This document shows, piece after piece, positions 21,600 through 33,095 of a stretch of DNA of 64,000 bases. This stretch comes from Panulirus ornatus. Lineage: Eukaryota > Arthropoda > Malacostraca > Decapoda > Palinuridae. A program made the position numbers and the translations under genes. Position 1 is the first letter of the stretch, and every line of letters begins with the position of its first letter. The stretch covers positions 20,249,793 to 20,313,792 of the forward strand of contig NC_092248.1 in assembly GCF_036320965.1 (NCBI RefSeq), written 5' to 3'. The notes beneath the pieces were generated by a model that was not told the DNA's origin, ran no database searches, and was given only the letters and a program-made list of their open reading frames with translations.

Positions 21600-22330
21600 T
21601 TGTTGGCAAGTACGCTGCGGAGAATGAAGATTGCAGTCATGTCTTCCTTTCTCCGTTTGTATTCTGACGCGGGCAATAGTTTGCCTCATCTGAAGGCAAA
21701 CGCCTCGTCCACGGGTTTGTATCCGTTACTACGAGTCGAATCAGGCAAGTCTAACCTTCAAGAACTGTTTAGATCGATTTTGCCAAAATCTTTCATATTT
21801 ATGGATACCTATATCAATCTTCATGTGGCTAGTTCACAAAACATTTTTTTTAGTCCGATGATCAACTCGATCTGGCCGCCATTGAGCTCTCTCACTCCAT
21901 TGTATCTCTCTCTCTCATCCACTTGGTCGACCAAACCCGATCATACAAGGTGGAGCGCGCGCACCAGTGAATTGTATAGAAGAAGGATAATTTCCCTAGA
22001 TTTAGAATCAAAAGCTCTACCAATCATTCCAAGAATTTTGTTCACCTTTTTATTGCTCCTGCGCACTGCTTCACGCCACTAGAGATCAGCATAGTCCGGA
22101 CCATAGCTTGCCTCCTCGTTTCCTCTACTGTAGCGGAAAACTTTGTACTTGTCATTTGCCGCTTGTAAGCCTAGTCTTTCATTTTTCGTATGTCAGTTTG
22201 AAGCTGTGGACGCTCGGCTTCTGCTGTAGATTCATCTACCACACCGGGTATCATCTGCATATTTTGGTACCTTACAAACCAGACCGTTATCAGTGTCATT
22301 GATATGTGTCAGAGTTCCCTAATTCACCAC
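21600..22330 (-). pseudogene. CR1/Jockey-group LINE: RT catalytic box to C-terminal region, decayed
   Basis: Minus-strand frames show, in order from the right, LTHINDTDNGLVCKVPKYADDT with the catalytic YADD box (about 22240-22310), a KVFRYSRGNEE-type block (about 22110-22140), then ILGMIGRAFDSKSREIILLL followed by YNSLVRALHLV (about 21940-22020), and weaker similarity to about 21650. The YINDID...FADDT and LGMI.R.F..K...LYN.LVRP series is diagnostic of CR1/Jockey-type LINEs. Stops and frameshifts are frequent. The N-terminal RT piece at 19585-19975 lies on the wrong side to be the same uninterrupted copy. Confidence 0.75.
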
Positions 22331-22892
22331 AGAGGAAACGTTCTCTGGCTGTGCTTGCCTATGTTCTGTGCAAGTGTAATAATGTTTATGGTTGTAGAAT
22401 AATAGTCGGGTGTGTTACGTGTTGTCAAGAATTGTGTGTGGTATAGAGAAAGTAAGTGTGTGTCAGTTTGTGGACTGAGATCCAGAACTTCATATATAGC
22501 ATGTGAAAGAAGGAAAAGAACATCAATCTAGGCCAGGGAAGGTGAACGTAACAGCCAGTGTAGTGGTGGCTAGCTCCACCGCTGTCACTAACCTCCCTGC
22601 GATACCCAGTCGGTATTATCTCCGTGGTCAGTTGTTGCCTGCCACCCTCGACCATCAGAAGCACTTGTAATTGCAGCAGTGTCCCTGTGTTGCCTGCAGT
22701 CATTAAAACGAATTATGGGAATATCAAATTTCATTCGAATAGAGTTTTCGAGTTTTATCTATCCGGAGTAAAGCCTTCTCCCAAAACTTGAAATTAAAAT
22801 TCATGAGTTAGTTTATCGCCTCACAACATGTAATGAAGTGTCAGGCCCAGGCAGTTAGAACTGGACACGAGCTTTTGATAATTAATCTGATA
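22331..22892. other. Unassigned sequence
   Basis: About 560 bp between a LINE remnant and the 30-bp minisatellite. I cannot assign any part of it. Confidence 0.5.
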
Positions 22893-24985
22893 GCTAATTA
22901 CCAGAGTGAGGAGGGCGAGCGTGCCAGTTGCCAGAGTGAGGACGTCGAGCGTGCTAGTTGCCAGAGTGAGGAGAGCGAGCGTGCCAGTTGCCAGAGTGAG
23001 GAGGGCGAGCGTCCTAGTTGCCAGAGTGACGAGGGCGAGCGTGCCAGTTGCCAGAGTGAGGAGGGCGAGCGTGCCAGTTGCCAGAGTGAGGAGGGCGAGC
23101 GTCCTAGTTGCCAGAGTGACGAGGGCGAGCGTACCAGTTGCCAGAGTGTGGAGGTCGAGCGTGCTAGTTGCCAGAGTGAGAAGGGCGAACGTGCTAGTTG
23201 CCAGAGTGAGGAGGGCGAGCGTGCTAGTATCCAGAGTGAGCAGGGCGAGCGTGCCAGTTGCCAGAGTGAGGAGGTCGAGCGTGCTAGTTGCCAGAGTGGG
23301 GAGGGCTAGCGTGCCAGTTGCCAGAGTGAGGAGGGCGAGCGTCCTAGTTGCAAGGGTGAGGAGGGCGAGCGTGCCAGTTGCCAGAGTGAGGAGGGTGAGC
23401 GTGCTAGTTGCCAGAGTGAGGAGGGCGAGCGTGCTAGTTGCCAGAGTGAGGAGGGCGCGAGCGTGCTAGTATCCAGAGTGAGGAGGGCGAGCATGCCAGT
23501 TGCCAGAGTGAGGAGGGCGAACATGGTAGTTGCCAGAGTGAGGAGGGCTAGCGTGCCAGTTGCCAGAGTGAGAAGGGCGAGCGTGCTAGTTGCCAGAGTG
23601 AGGAGGGCTAGCTTGCCAGTTGCCAGAGTGAGAAGGGCGAGTGTGCTAGCTGCCAGAGTGAGGAGGGCGAGCGTGCCAGTTGCCAGAGTGAGAAGGGCGA
23701 GCGTGCTAGTTCCCATAGTGAGGATTGCGAGGGTGCTAGTTGCCAGAGTGAGAAGAGTGAGCGTGTCAGTTGCCAGATTTCGGAGAGCGAGCGTGTCAGT
23801 TGCTAGAGTGAGGAGGGCGAGCGTGTCAGTTGCCAGATTGAGAAGGGCGAGCGTGCTAGTTGCCAGAGTGAGAAGGGCGAGCATGCTAGTTGCCAGAGTG
23901 AGGAGGGCGAGCGTGCTAGTAGCCAGAGTGAGCAGGGCGAGCGTGCCAGTTACCAGAGTGAGGAGGGCGAGCGTGCTAGTTGCCAGAGTGAGGAGGGCAG
24001 CGTGTCAGTTGCCCGAGTGAGGAGGGCGAGCGTGCCAGTTGCCAGAGTGAGGAGGGCGAGCGTCCTAGTTGCAAGGGTGAGGAGGGCGAGCGTGCCAGTT
24101 GCCATAGTGAGGAGGGCGAGCGTGCTAGTTGCCAGAGTGAGGAGGGCGAGCGTGCTAGTTGCCACAGTGAGGAGGGCGAGCGTGCTAGTAGCCAGAGTGA
24201 GGAGGGCGAGCGTGCCAGTTGACAGAGTGAGGAGGGCGAGCGTGTCAGTTGCTAGAGTGAGGAGGGCGAGCGTGTCAGTTGCCAGATTGAGAAGGGTGAG
24301 CTTACCAGTTGCCAGAGTGAGGAGGGCGAGCGTGCTAGTTGCCAGAGTAAGGAGGGCGAGCGCGTCAGTTGCCAGGGTGAGGAGGGCGAGCGTGCTAGTT
24401 GCCAGAGTGAGGAGGGCGAGCGTGCTAGTTGCCAGAATGAGGAGGGCAAACGTGCCAGTTGCCAGAGTGAGGAGGGCGAGCGTGCCAGTTGCCAGAGTGA
24501 GGAGGGCGAGCGTGCTAGTTGCCAGAGTGAGGAGTGCGAGAGTGCTAGTTGCCAGAGTAAGGAGTGCGAGAGTGCTAGTTGCCAGAATGAGAAGGGCGAG
24601 CGTGCAAGTATTCAGAGTGAGGAGGGCGAGCATGCCAGTTGCCAGAGTGAGGAGGGCGAACGAACCAGTTGCCAGAGTGAGGAAGGCTAGCGCGCTAGTT
24701 GCCAGAGTGGGGAGGGCGAGCGTCTTAGTTGCCAGAGTAAGAAGGACGAGCGTGCTAGTTGCCAGAGTGAGGAGGGCGAGCGTGCTAGTTGCCAGAGTGG
24801 GGAGGGCGAGCGTCTTAGTTGCCAGAGTAAGAAGGGCGAGCGTGCTAGTTGCCAGAGTGAGGAGGGCGAGCGTGCTAGTTGCCAGAGTGAGGAGGGCGAG
24901 CGTGCTAGTTGCCAGAGTTAGAAGGGTAAACGTGAAAGTTGCTAGTGTGAGTAGGACGATCGTGCCAGTTGCCAGGGTGAGAGCG
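22893..24985 (+). repeat. 30-bp minisatellite, about 70 units
   Basis: Tandem units with consensus GCCAGAGTGAGGAGGGCGAG followed by CGTGCTAGTT. Point variants recur at larger intervals (for example a GCAAGGGTG variant at 23341 and 24061, and a 120-bp repeat around 24670-24840), indicating higher-order duplication. Because 30 is divisible by three, long frames stay open on both strands. A 2-base insertion near 23458 and a 1-base loss near 23999 shift the frame, so these frames are not evidence for a gene. Confidence 0.95.
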
Positions 24986-25127
24986 TGCCTGCACTGGCTC
25001 TGGGTCCCCTTACGATTTATTAGAAAACATTCTAGATTGATTTTCCTCAGGTGGCGCACGGCCTCTGGTGGGTTGTAACTGGTCAAGTGGTAGTAGACCG
25101 GTGGCATTTGGCCGTTTCTCTGATAGT

Positions 25128-25130
<3 letters not shown>

Positions 25131-25164
<34 letters not shown>
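25131..25164. repeat. (CT)n microsatellite
   Basis: About 34 bp of CT dinucleotides. Confidence 0.9.
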
Positions 25165-25167
<3 letters not shown>

Positions 25168-25246
25168 CCATCCGTTTTTCCGTACAACTGCAGCTGTGTT
25201 CAGTTCACTAAGTATCATCTCTCGCACTCATATTCATCAGTTGTTT

Positions 25247-25249
<3 letters not shown>

Positions 25250-25323
<74 letters not shown>

Positions 25324-25341
25324 ATTATTTATTTCTATTAT
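25250..25341. repeat. (TA)n plus ATT-rich tail of the next RTE copy
   Basis: About 70 bp of TA repeats, then ATTATTATTTATTT, ending at the RTE 3' terminus. Confidence 0.92.
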
Positions 25342-26394
25342 ACTTTGTCGCTGTCTCCCGCGTTTGCGTGGTAGCGCAAGGAAACTGACGAAAGAAATGG
25401 CCCAACCCCCCCCCCATACACATGTATATACATACATCCACACACGCAAGTATACATACCTACACAGCTTTCCATGGTTTACCCCAGACGCTTCACATGC
25501 CTTGATTCAATCCACTGACAGCACGTCAACCCCGGTATACCACATCGCTCCAATTCACTCTATTCCTTGCCCTCCTTTCACCCTCCTGCATATTCAGGCC
25601 CCGATCACACAAAATCTTTTTCACTCCATCTTTCCACCTCCAATTTGGTCTCCCTCTTCTCCTCGTTCCCTCCACCTCTGACACATATATCCTCTTGGTC
25701 AATCTTTCCTCACTCATTCTCTCCATGTGCCCAAACCACTTCAAAACACCCTCTTCTGCTCTCTCAACCACGCTCTTTTTATTTCCACACATCTCTCTTA
25801 CCCTTACGTTACTCACTCGATCAAACCACCTCACACCACACATTGTCCTCAAACATCTCATTTCCAGCACATCCATCCTCCTGCGCACAACTCTATCCAT
25901 AGCCCACGCCTCGCAACCATACAACATTGTTGGAACCACTATTCCTTCAAACATACCCATTTTTACTTTCCGAGATAATGTTCTCGACTTCCACACATTC
26001 TTCAAGGCCCCCAGAATTTTCGCCCCCTCCCCCACCCTATGATCCACTTCCGCTTCCATGGTTCCATCCGCCGCCAGATCCACTCCCAGATATCTAAAAC
26101 ACTTCACTTCCTCCAGTTTTTCTCCATTCAAACTCACCTCCCAATTGACTTGACCCTCAACCCTACTGTACCTAATAACCTTGCTCTTATTCACATTTAC
26201 TCTTAACTTTCTTCTTCCACACACTTTACCAAACTCAGTCACCAGCTTCTGCAGTTTCTCACATGAATCAGCCACCAGCGCTGTATCATCAGCGAACAAC
26301 AACTGACTCACTTCCCAAGCTCTCTCATCCCCAACAGACTTCATACTTGCCCCTCTTTCCAAAACTCTTGCATTTACCTCCCTAACAACCCCAT

Positions 26395-26398
<4 letters not shown>
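25342..26398 (-). mobile_element. RTE-like retrotransposon 3' half, 5'-truncated
   Basis: Short 3' UTR (25342-25525) plus an undamaged frame up to the palm, cut at 26398, where (TA)n begins. Very close in sequence to the intact copies, so a recent insertion. Confidence 0.9.
25526..26398 (-). CDS. RTE reverse transcriptase C-terminal part, 290 aa, open but truncated
   Basis: An open frame begins at MDGVV, which in the complete protein is an internal Met at about residue 709, and ends at the normal family stop. It keeps [32 protein letters not shown] and the basic C-terminus, but lacks the endonuclease, the RT fingers and the first catalytic Asp (FMDLEKAYD). It cannot be an active RT. It is listed because the frame is undamaged, not because a product is expected. 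Confidence 0.6.

Positions 26399-26480
<82 letters not shown>
26399..26480. repeat. (TA)n plus poly-T
   Basis: TA run and a T run between the truncated end of one RTE copy and a tiny RTE 3'-end fragment. Confidence 0.92.
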
Positions 26481-26504
26481 ATTATACTTTGTCGCTGTCT
26501 CCCG

Positions 26505-26506
<2 letters not shown>
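26481..26506 (-). mobile_element. RTE-like 3' terminus, about 26 bp
   Basis: Only the last bases of the RTE 3' end (CGCGGGAGACAGCGACAAAG on the minus strand plus ATAAT), flanked by a T run on one side and (TA)n on the other. It is an extreme 5' truncation or template-switch product. Confidence 0.75.

Positions 26507-26588
<82 letters not shown>
26507..26588. repeat. (TA)n array
   Basis: TA run forming the tail of the SINE-like element to its right. Confidence 0.92.
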
Positions 26589-26590
<2 letters not shown>

Positions 26591-26823
26591 TTTTCTTTCA
26601 AACTATTCGCCATTTCCCGCTTTAGCGAGGTAGCGTTAAGAACAGAGGACTGGGCCTTGGAGGGAATATCCTCACCTGGCCCCCTTCTCTGTTCCTTGTT
26701 TTGGAAAATTAAAAAAAAGACGAGAGGGGAAGATTTCCAGCCCCCCGCTCCCTCCCCTTTTAGTCGCCTTTTACGACACGCAGGGAATACTTGGGAAGTA
26801 TTCTTTCTCCCCTATCCCCAGGG

Positions 26824-26826
<3 letters not shown>
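26589..26826 (-). mobile_element. SINE-like non-autonomous element, complete (~238 bp)
   Basis: Minus strand: the head from TATCCCTGGGGATAGGGG through the AGCGGGGGGCTGGAAATC region (about 105 bp) closely matches the 5' leader of the RTE copies (for example 15000-15115). The body follows, including AATTTTCC and CAGTCCTCTGTTCTTAACG. The 3' end has the same kind of stem-loop as the RTE 3' terminus (CTCGC/GCGGG, here with TAAA in the loop region), then GAAATGGCGAATAGTTTG and an A-rich/(TA)n tail. No coding capacity. The layout suggests an RTE-derived partner mobilised in trans, in the manner of BovB-related SINEs. Confidence 0.85.

Positions 26827-26868
<42 letters not shown>
26827..26868. repeat. 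(TA)n array
   Basis: TA run between the SINE head and the next RTE copy. Confidence 0.92.
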
Positions 26869-26870
<2 letters not shown>

Positions 26871-29800
26871 CGAGGTAGCGCAAGGAAACAGACGAAAGAA
26901 TGGCCCAACCCATCCATATACACATGTATATACATAATCCTCTACACACGGAAAATATACATACCTATACATTTCAACGTATACATATATATATACACAC
27001 ACACAGACATATAGATATATATACATGTACATAATTCATACTGTCTACCTTTATTTATTCCCATCGCCACCTCGCCACACATGAAATAACAAACTCCTCC
27101 CCCTCATGTGTGCGAGATAGCGCTAGGAAAAGACAACAAAGGCCACATTCGTTCACACTCAGTCTCTATCTGTCATGTAATAATGCACCGAAACCACAAC
27201 TCTCTTTCCACATCATGGCCCCACAGAACATTCCATGGTTTACCCCAGACGCTTCACATGCCCTGGTTCAATCCATTGACAGCACGTCGACCCCGGAATA
27301 CTATATCGTTCCAATTCACTCTATTCCTTGCATGACTTTCACCCTCCTGCATGATCAGGCCCCGATCACTCAAAATCTTTTTCAGTCCATCTTTCCACCT
27401 CCAATTTGGTCTCCCACTTCTCCTCGTTCCCTCCACCTCCGATACATATATCCTCTTTGTCAATCTTTCCTCACTCATTCTCTCCATTGTGACCAAACCA
27501 TTTCAAATCACCCTCTTCTGCTCTCTCAACCACACTCTTTTTATTACCACACATCTCTCTTACCCTATTAATACTTACTCGATCAAACCACCTCACACCA
27601 CATATTGCCCTTAAACATCTCATTTCCAGCACATCCACCGAACTGCGCACAACTCTATCCATAGCCCACGCCTCGCAACCATATAACATTCTTGGAACCA
27701 CTATTCTTTCAAACATACCCATTTTTGCTTTCCGAGATAATGTTCTCGACCACACATTCTTCAAGGCCCCCAGAATTTTCGCCCCCTCCCCCACTCTATG
27801 ATTCACTTCCACTTCCATGGTTCCATCCGCAGCCAAATCCACTCCCAGATATCTAAAACACTTCACTTCCTCCATTTTTTCTCAATCAAACTTACCTCCT
27901 AATTGACTTGACCCTCAACCCTACTGTACCCAATAACCTTGCTCTTATTCACATTTACTCTTAACTTTCTTCTTTCACACACTTTACCACACTCAGTCAC
28001 CAGCTTCTGCAGTTTCTCACATGAATCAGCCACCAGCGCTGTATCATCAGCGAACAACAACTGACTCGTTTCCTAAGCTCTCTCATTCACAACAGACTAC
28101 ATACTTGCCCCTCTTTCCAAAACTCTTCCATTCACCTCCCTAACGAACCCCACCCATAAACAAATTAAACAACCAAGGAGACATCACACACCCCTGCCGC
28201 AAACCTACATTCACTGAGAACCAATCACTTTCCTCTCTTCCTACACGTACACATGCCTTACATCCTCGATAAAAACTTTTCACTGCTTTTAACAACTTGC
28301 CTCTCTTACTATATATCCTTAATACCTTCCACAGAGCATCTCTATCAACTCTATCATATGCCTTCTCCAGATCCATAAATGCTACATACAAATCCATTTG
28401 CTTTTGTAAGTATTTCTCACATACATTCTTCAAAGCAAACACCTGATCCACACATCCTCTACCACTTCTGAAACCACACTGCTCTTCCCCAATCTGATGC
28501 TCTGTACATGCCTTCACCCTCTCAATCAATACCCTCCCATATAATATACCAAGAATACTCAACAAACTTATACCTCTTTAATTTGAGCACTCACATTTGT
28601 CCCCTTTGCCTTTGTACAATGGCACTATGCAAGCATTCCGCCAATCCTCATGCACCTCACCATGAATCATACATACATACCTTACCAACCAGTCAACAAT
28701 ACAGTCACCCCCTTTTTAGATACATTCCAATGCAATATCGTCCAAACCCGCTGCCTTGCCGGCTTTCTTCTTCCGCAAAGCTTTAACTACCTCTTCTCTG
28801 TTTACCAAATCATTTTTCCTAACCCTCTCACTTTCCACACCACCTCCACCAAAACCCCCTATATCTGCCACTCTATGATCAAACACATTCAACAAACCTT
28901 CAAAATACTCACTCCATCTCCTTCTCACATCACCACTACTTATTATCACCTCCCCATTAGCCCCCTTCATTGAAGTTCCCATTTGTTCCCTTGTCTTACG
29001 CACTTTATTTACCTCCTCCTAAGGTATCTTTTTATTCTCCCTAAAATTAATGATACTCTCTCACCCCAACTCTCATTTGCCCTCTTATTCACCTTTCTCT
29101 TGACCTCCTGCCTCTTTCTTTTATTGATCTCCCACTCATTTGCATTATTTTCCTGCAAAAATCGTCCAAATACCTCTCTCTTCTCTTTCACTAATGATCT
29201 TACTTCTTTATCCCACCACTCACTACCCTTTCTAATCTGCCCACCTCCCACGCTTCTCACGCCACAAGCATCTTTTGCGCAAGCCATCACTGCTTCCCAA
29301 AATACATCCCATTTCTCCCCCACTCCCCTTACCTCCTTTGTTCTCACCTTTTCCCATTCTGTACTCAGTCTCTCCTCGTACTTCCTCACACAAGTCTCCT
29401 TCTTAAACTCACTTACTCTCACCACTCTCTTCACCCCAACATTCTCTCTTCTTTTCTGAAAAACTCTACAAATCTTCACCTTCGCCTCCACAAGATAATG
29501 ATCAGACATCCCTCCAGTTGCACCTCTCAGAACATTAACATCAAAAAGTCTCTCTTTCGCGCGCCTATCAATTAACACGAAATCCAATAACGCTCTCTGG
29601 CCATCTCTCCTACTTACATACGTATACTTACGTATATCTCTCTTTTTAAACCAGGAATTCCCAATCACCAGTCCTTTTTCAGCACACAATTCCACAAGCT
29701 CCTCACCATTTCCATTTACAACCCTGAATACCCCATGTATACCAATTATTCCCTTAACTGCCACATTACTCACCTTTGCATTCAAATCACCCATCACTAT

Positions 29801-30392
29801 AACCCGGTCTGGTGCATCAAAACCACTAACACACTCATTCAGCTGCTCCCAAAACACTTGCCTCACATGTTCTTTCTTCTCATGCCCAGGTGCATATGCG
29901 CTAATAATCACCCATCTCTGTTCATCCACTTCCAGTTTTACCCACATCAATCTAGAGTTTACTTTCTTACACTCTATCACATAGTCCCACCACTCTTGTT
30001 TCAGGAGTAGTGCTAATCCTTCCCTTGCTCTTGTCCTCTCACTAACCTCTGACATATTCCCAAGACATTCCCAAACCAATCTTACCTTTTACCCTTGAGC
30101 TTCGTTTCACTCAGAGCCAAAACATCCAGGTTCCTCTCCTCAAACATACTACCTATCTCTCTTTTTCCTCATCTTGGTTACATCCACACACATTTAGACA
30201 CCCTAATCTGACCCATCGAAGAGGATGAGCACTCCCCGCGTGACTCGTTCTTCTATTTCCCCTTTTAGAAAGTTGAAAATACAAGAGGGGGAGGGTTTCT
30301 TACCCCCGCTCCCGTCCCCTTTAGTCGCCTTCTACGACGCGTGAGGTGAGGAATGCGTGGGAAGTATTCTTTCTCCCCTATCGTCAGGGATA
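26869..30392 (-). pseudogene. RTE-like retrotransposon, long-3'-UTR subfamily, near full length, degenerate
   Basis: Minus strand: long 3' UTR (26869-27253) lacking the last ~25 bases, then the coding region with C-terminal extension RGRRAVNGLNQGM (stop near 27254), through RT to the endonuclease (about 29009-30079 open) and leader to 30392. Recognisable motifs include SETK-region remnants, GAYAP as [44 protein letters not shown] and [13 protein letters not shown]. At least five stops or frameshifts split it (for example near 27480, 27885, 28090, 28560 and 29040). An old, dead copy. Confidence 0.88.
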
Positions 30393-30704
<312 letters not shown>

Positions 30705-33092
30705 GTGGATGGTGGGATGAAGAAGTAAGATTATTAGTGAAAGAGAAGAGAGGCATTTGGACGATTTTTGCAGGGAAATAATGCAAATGAGTGGAAGATG
30801 TATAAAAGAAAGAGGCAGGAGGTCAAGAGAAGGGTGCAAAAGGTGAACAAGAGGGTAAATGAGAGTTGAGGTGAGAGAGTATCATCAAATTTTAGGGAGA
30901 ATAAAAAGATGTTTTGGAAGGAGGTAAATAAAGTGAGTAAGACAAGGGAACAAATGGGGACTTCATTGAAGGGGACAAGTGGAGAGGTGATAACAAGTAG
31001 TATTGATGTGAGAAGGAGATGGAGTGAGTATTTTGAAGGTTTGTTGAATGTGTTTGATGATAGAGTGGCAGATATAGGGTATTTTGGTCGAGGTGGTATG
31101 CAAAGTGAGAGGGTTAGGGAAAATTATTTGGTAAACAGAAAAGACGTAGATGAAAGCCGGCAAGGCAGCGAGTTTGGATGGTATTGCAGTGGAATTTATT
31201 AAAAACGGGGGTGATTGTATTGTTGACTGGTTGGTAAGGTTATTTAATGTATGTATGGCTCATGTTGAGGTGCCTGAGGTTTGGTGGAATGCTTGCATAG
31301 TGCCATTGTAAAAAGGCAAAGGGATAAAAGTGAGTGCTCAAATTAAAGAGGTATAAGTTTGTTGAGTATTCCTGGGAAATTATATGGGAGGGTATTGATT
31401 GAGAGGGTGAAGGCATGTACAGAGCATCAGATTGGGGAAGAGCAGTGTGGTGTCAGAAGTGGTAGAGGATGTGTGGATCAGGTGTTTGCTTTGAAGAATG
31501 TATATGAGAAATACTTATAAAAGCAAATAGATTTGTATGCAGCATTTATGAATTTGGAGAATGCATATGATAGAGTTGATAGAGATGCATTGTGGAAGGT
31601 ATTAAGAATATATGGTGTGGGAGGTAAGTTTTCAGAAGCATTGAAAAGTTTTTATCGAGGATGTAAGGCATGTGTACGTGTAGGAAGAGAGGAAAGTGAT
31701 TGGTTCTCAGGGAATGTAGGTTTGCGGCAGGGATGTGTGATATCTCCATGGTTGTATAATTTCTTTATGGATTGGGTTGATAGGGAGGTGAATGCAAGAG
31801 CTTTGGAAAGAGGGGCAAGTATGCAGTCTGTTGTGGATGAGAGAGCTTGGGAAGTGAGTCAGTTGTTGTTCGCTGATGATACAGCGCTGGTGGCTGATTC
31901 GTGTGAGAAACTGCAGAAGCTGGTGACTGAGTTTGGTAAAATATGTGAAAGAAGAAACCTGAGAGTAAATGTGAATAAAAGCAAGGTTATTATGTACATT
32001 AGTGTTGAGGGACAAGTGAATTGGGAGGTAAGTTTGAATAGAGACAAACTGGAGGAAGTGAAGTGTCTTAGATACGTGGGAGAGGATTTAGCAGCGAATG
32101 GAACCATGGAACCGGAAGTAAATCATTGGGCGGGGGAGGGGGCGAAAGTTCTAGGAGTGTTAAAAAATGTGTGGAAGTCGAGAATATTATCTCGGAAAGC
32201 AAAAATGGGTAAGTTTGAAGGAATATTGGTTCTAACAATGTTATATGGTTGCGAGGCGTGGGCTATAGATAGAGTTGTACAGAGGAGGGTGGATATGTTG
32301 GAAATGAGATGTTTGAGGACAATATGTAGTATGAGGTGGTTTGATCGAGTAAGTAATAATATCGTAAAAGAGATGTGTGATAATAAAAAGTGTGGTTGAG
32401 AGAGCAGAAGAGGGTGTTTTGAAATAGTTTGGTCACATGGAGAGAATGAGTGGGGAATATTGACCGAGAGGATATGTGTCGGAGGTGGAGGGAACGAGGA
32501 GAAGTGGGAGACCAAATTGGAGGTGGAAAGATGGAGTGATAAAGATTTTGAGTGATCGGGGCCTGAACATGCTGGAGGGTGAAAGTCGTGCAAGGAATAG
32601 AGTGAATTGGAACGATGTGGTATACCGGGGTCGACATGCTGTCAATGAATTGAACCAGGGCATGTGAAGCGTCTGGGGTAAACCATGGAAAGTTCTGTGG
32701 TGCCTGGATGTGGAAAGGGAGCTGTGGTTTCGGTTCTTTATTACATGACAGATAGAGACTGAGTGTGAACGAATGTGCTCTTGTATTGTCTTTTCCTAGC
32801 GGTACCTCGCGCACTTAAGGGGAGAGGGGGTTGTTATTTCATGTGTTGCGGGATGGTGATGGGAATGAAGAAAAGCAGACAGTATGAATTATGTACATTA
32901 GTATATATGTATATGTCTGTGTGTGTATATATTTGTATAGGTTGAGATATATAGGTATGTATATTTGCGTGTGTAGACGTGTATGTATATACATATGTCT
33001 GTGGGTGGGTTGGGCCATTCTTTCGTCTGTTTCCTTGCGCTACCTCGCGTATGCGGGAGACAGCGACAAAGCAAAATAAATAAATAAATAAA
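30705..33092 (+). pseudogene. RTE-like retrotransposon, long-3'-UTR subfamily, 5'-truncated and degenerate
   Basis: Plus strand from the WWDEEVR linker to the 3' end. Stops and indels are scattered (for example near 30870, 31150, 31310 and 31520), but one long frame at 31533-32399 keeps [22 protein letters not shown] and LFADD. The C-terminal extension RGRHAVNELNQGM is present, ending near 32667. The long 3' UTR carries a TAGCGGTACCTCGCG motif near 32797 and the true terminus near 33035-33070, followed by an AAATAAATA tail. Confidence 0.86.
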
Positions 33093-33095
33093 TAT

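Noticed and set aside
22893..24985. CRISPR-like regular repeats
   Set aside because: Units are contiguous with no spacers, in a eukaryotic context; the same applies to 38438-40020.
23950..25107. Overlapping repetitive frames of 358 and 385 codons on opposite strands
   Set aside because: Produced by the 30-bp minisatellite period; both strands are equally open and indels switch frame.
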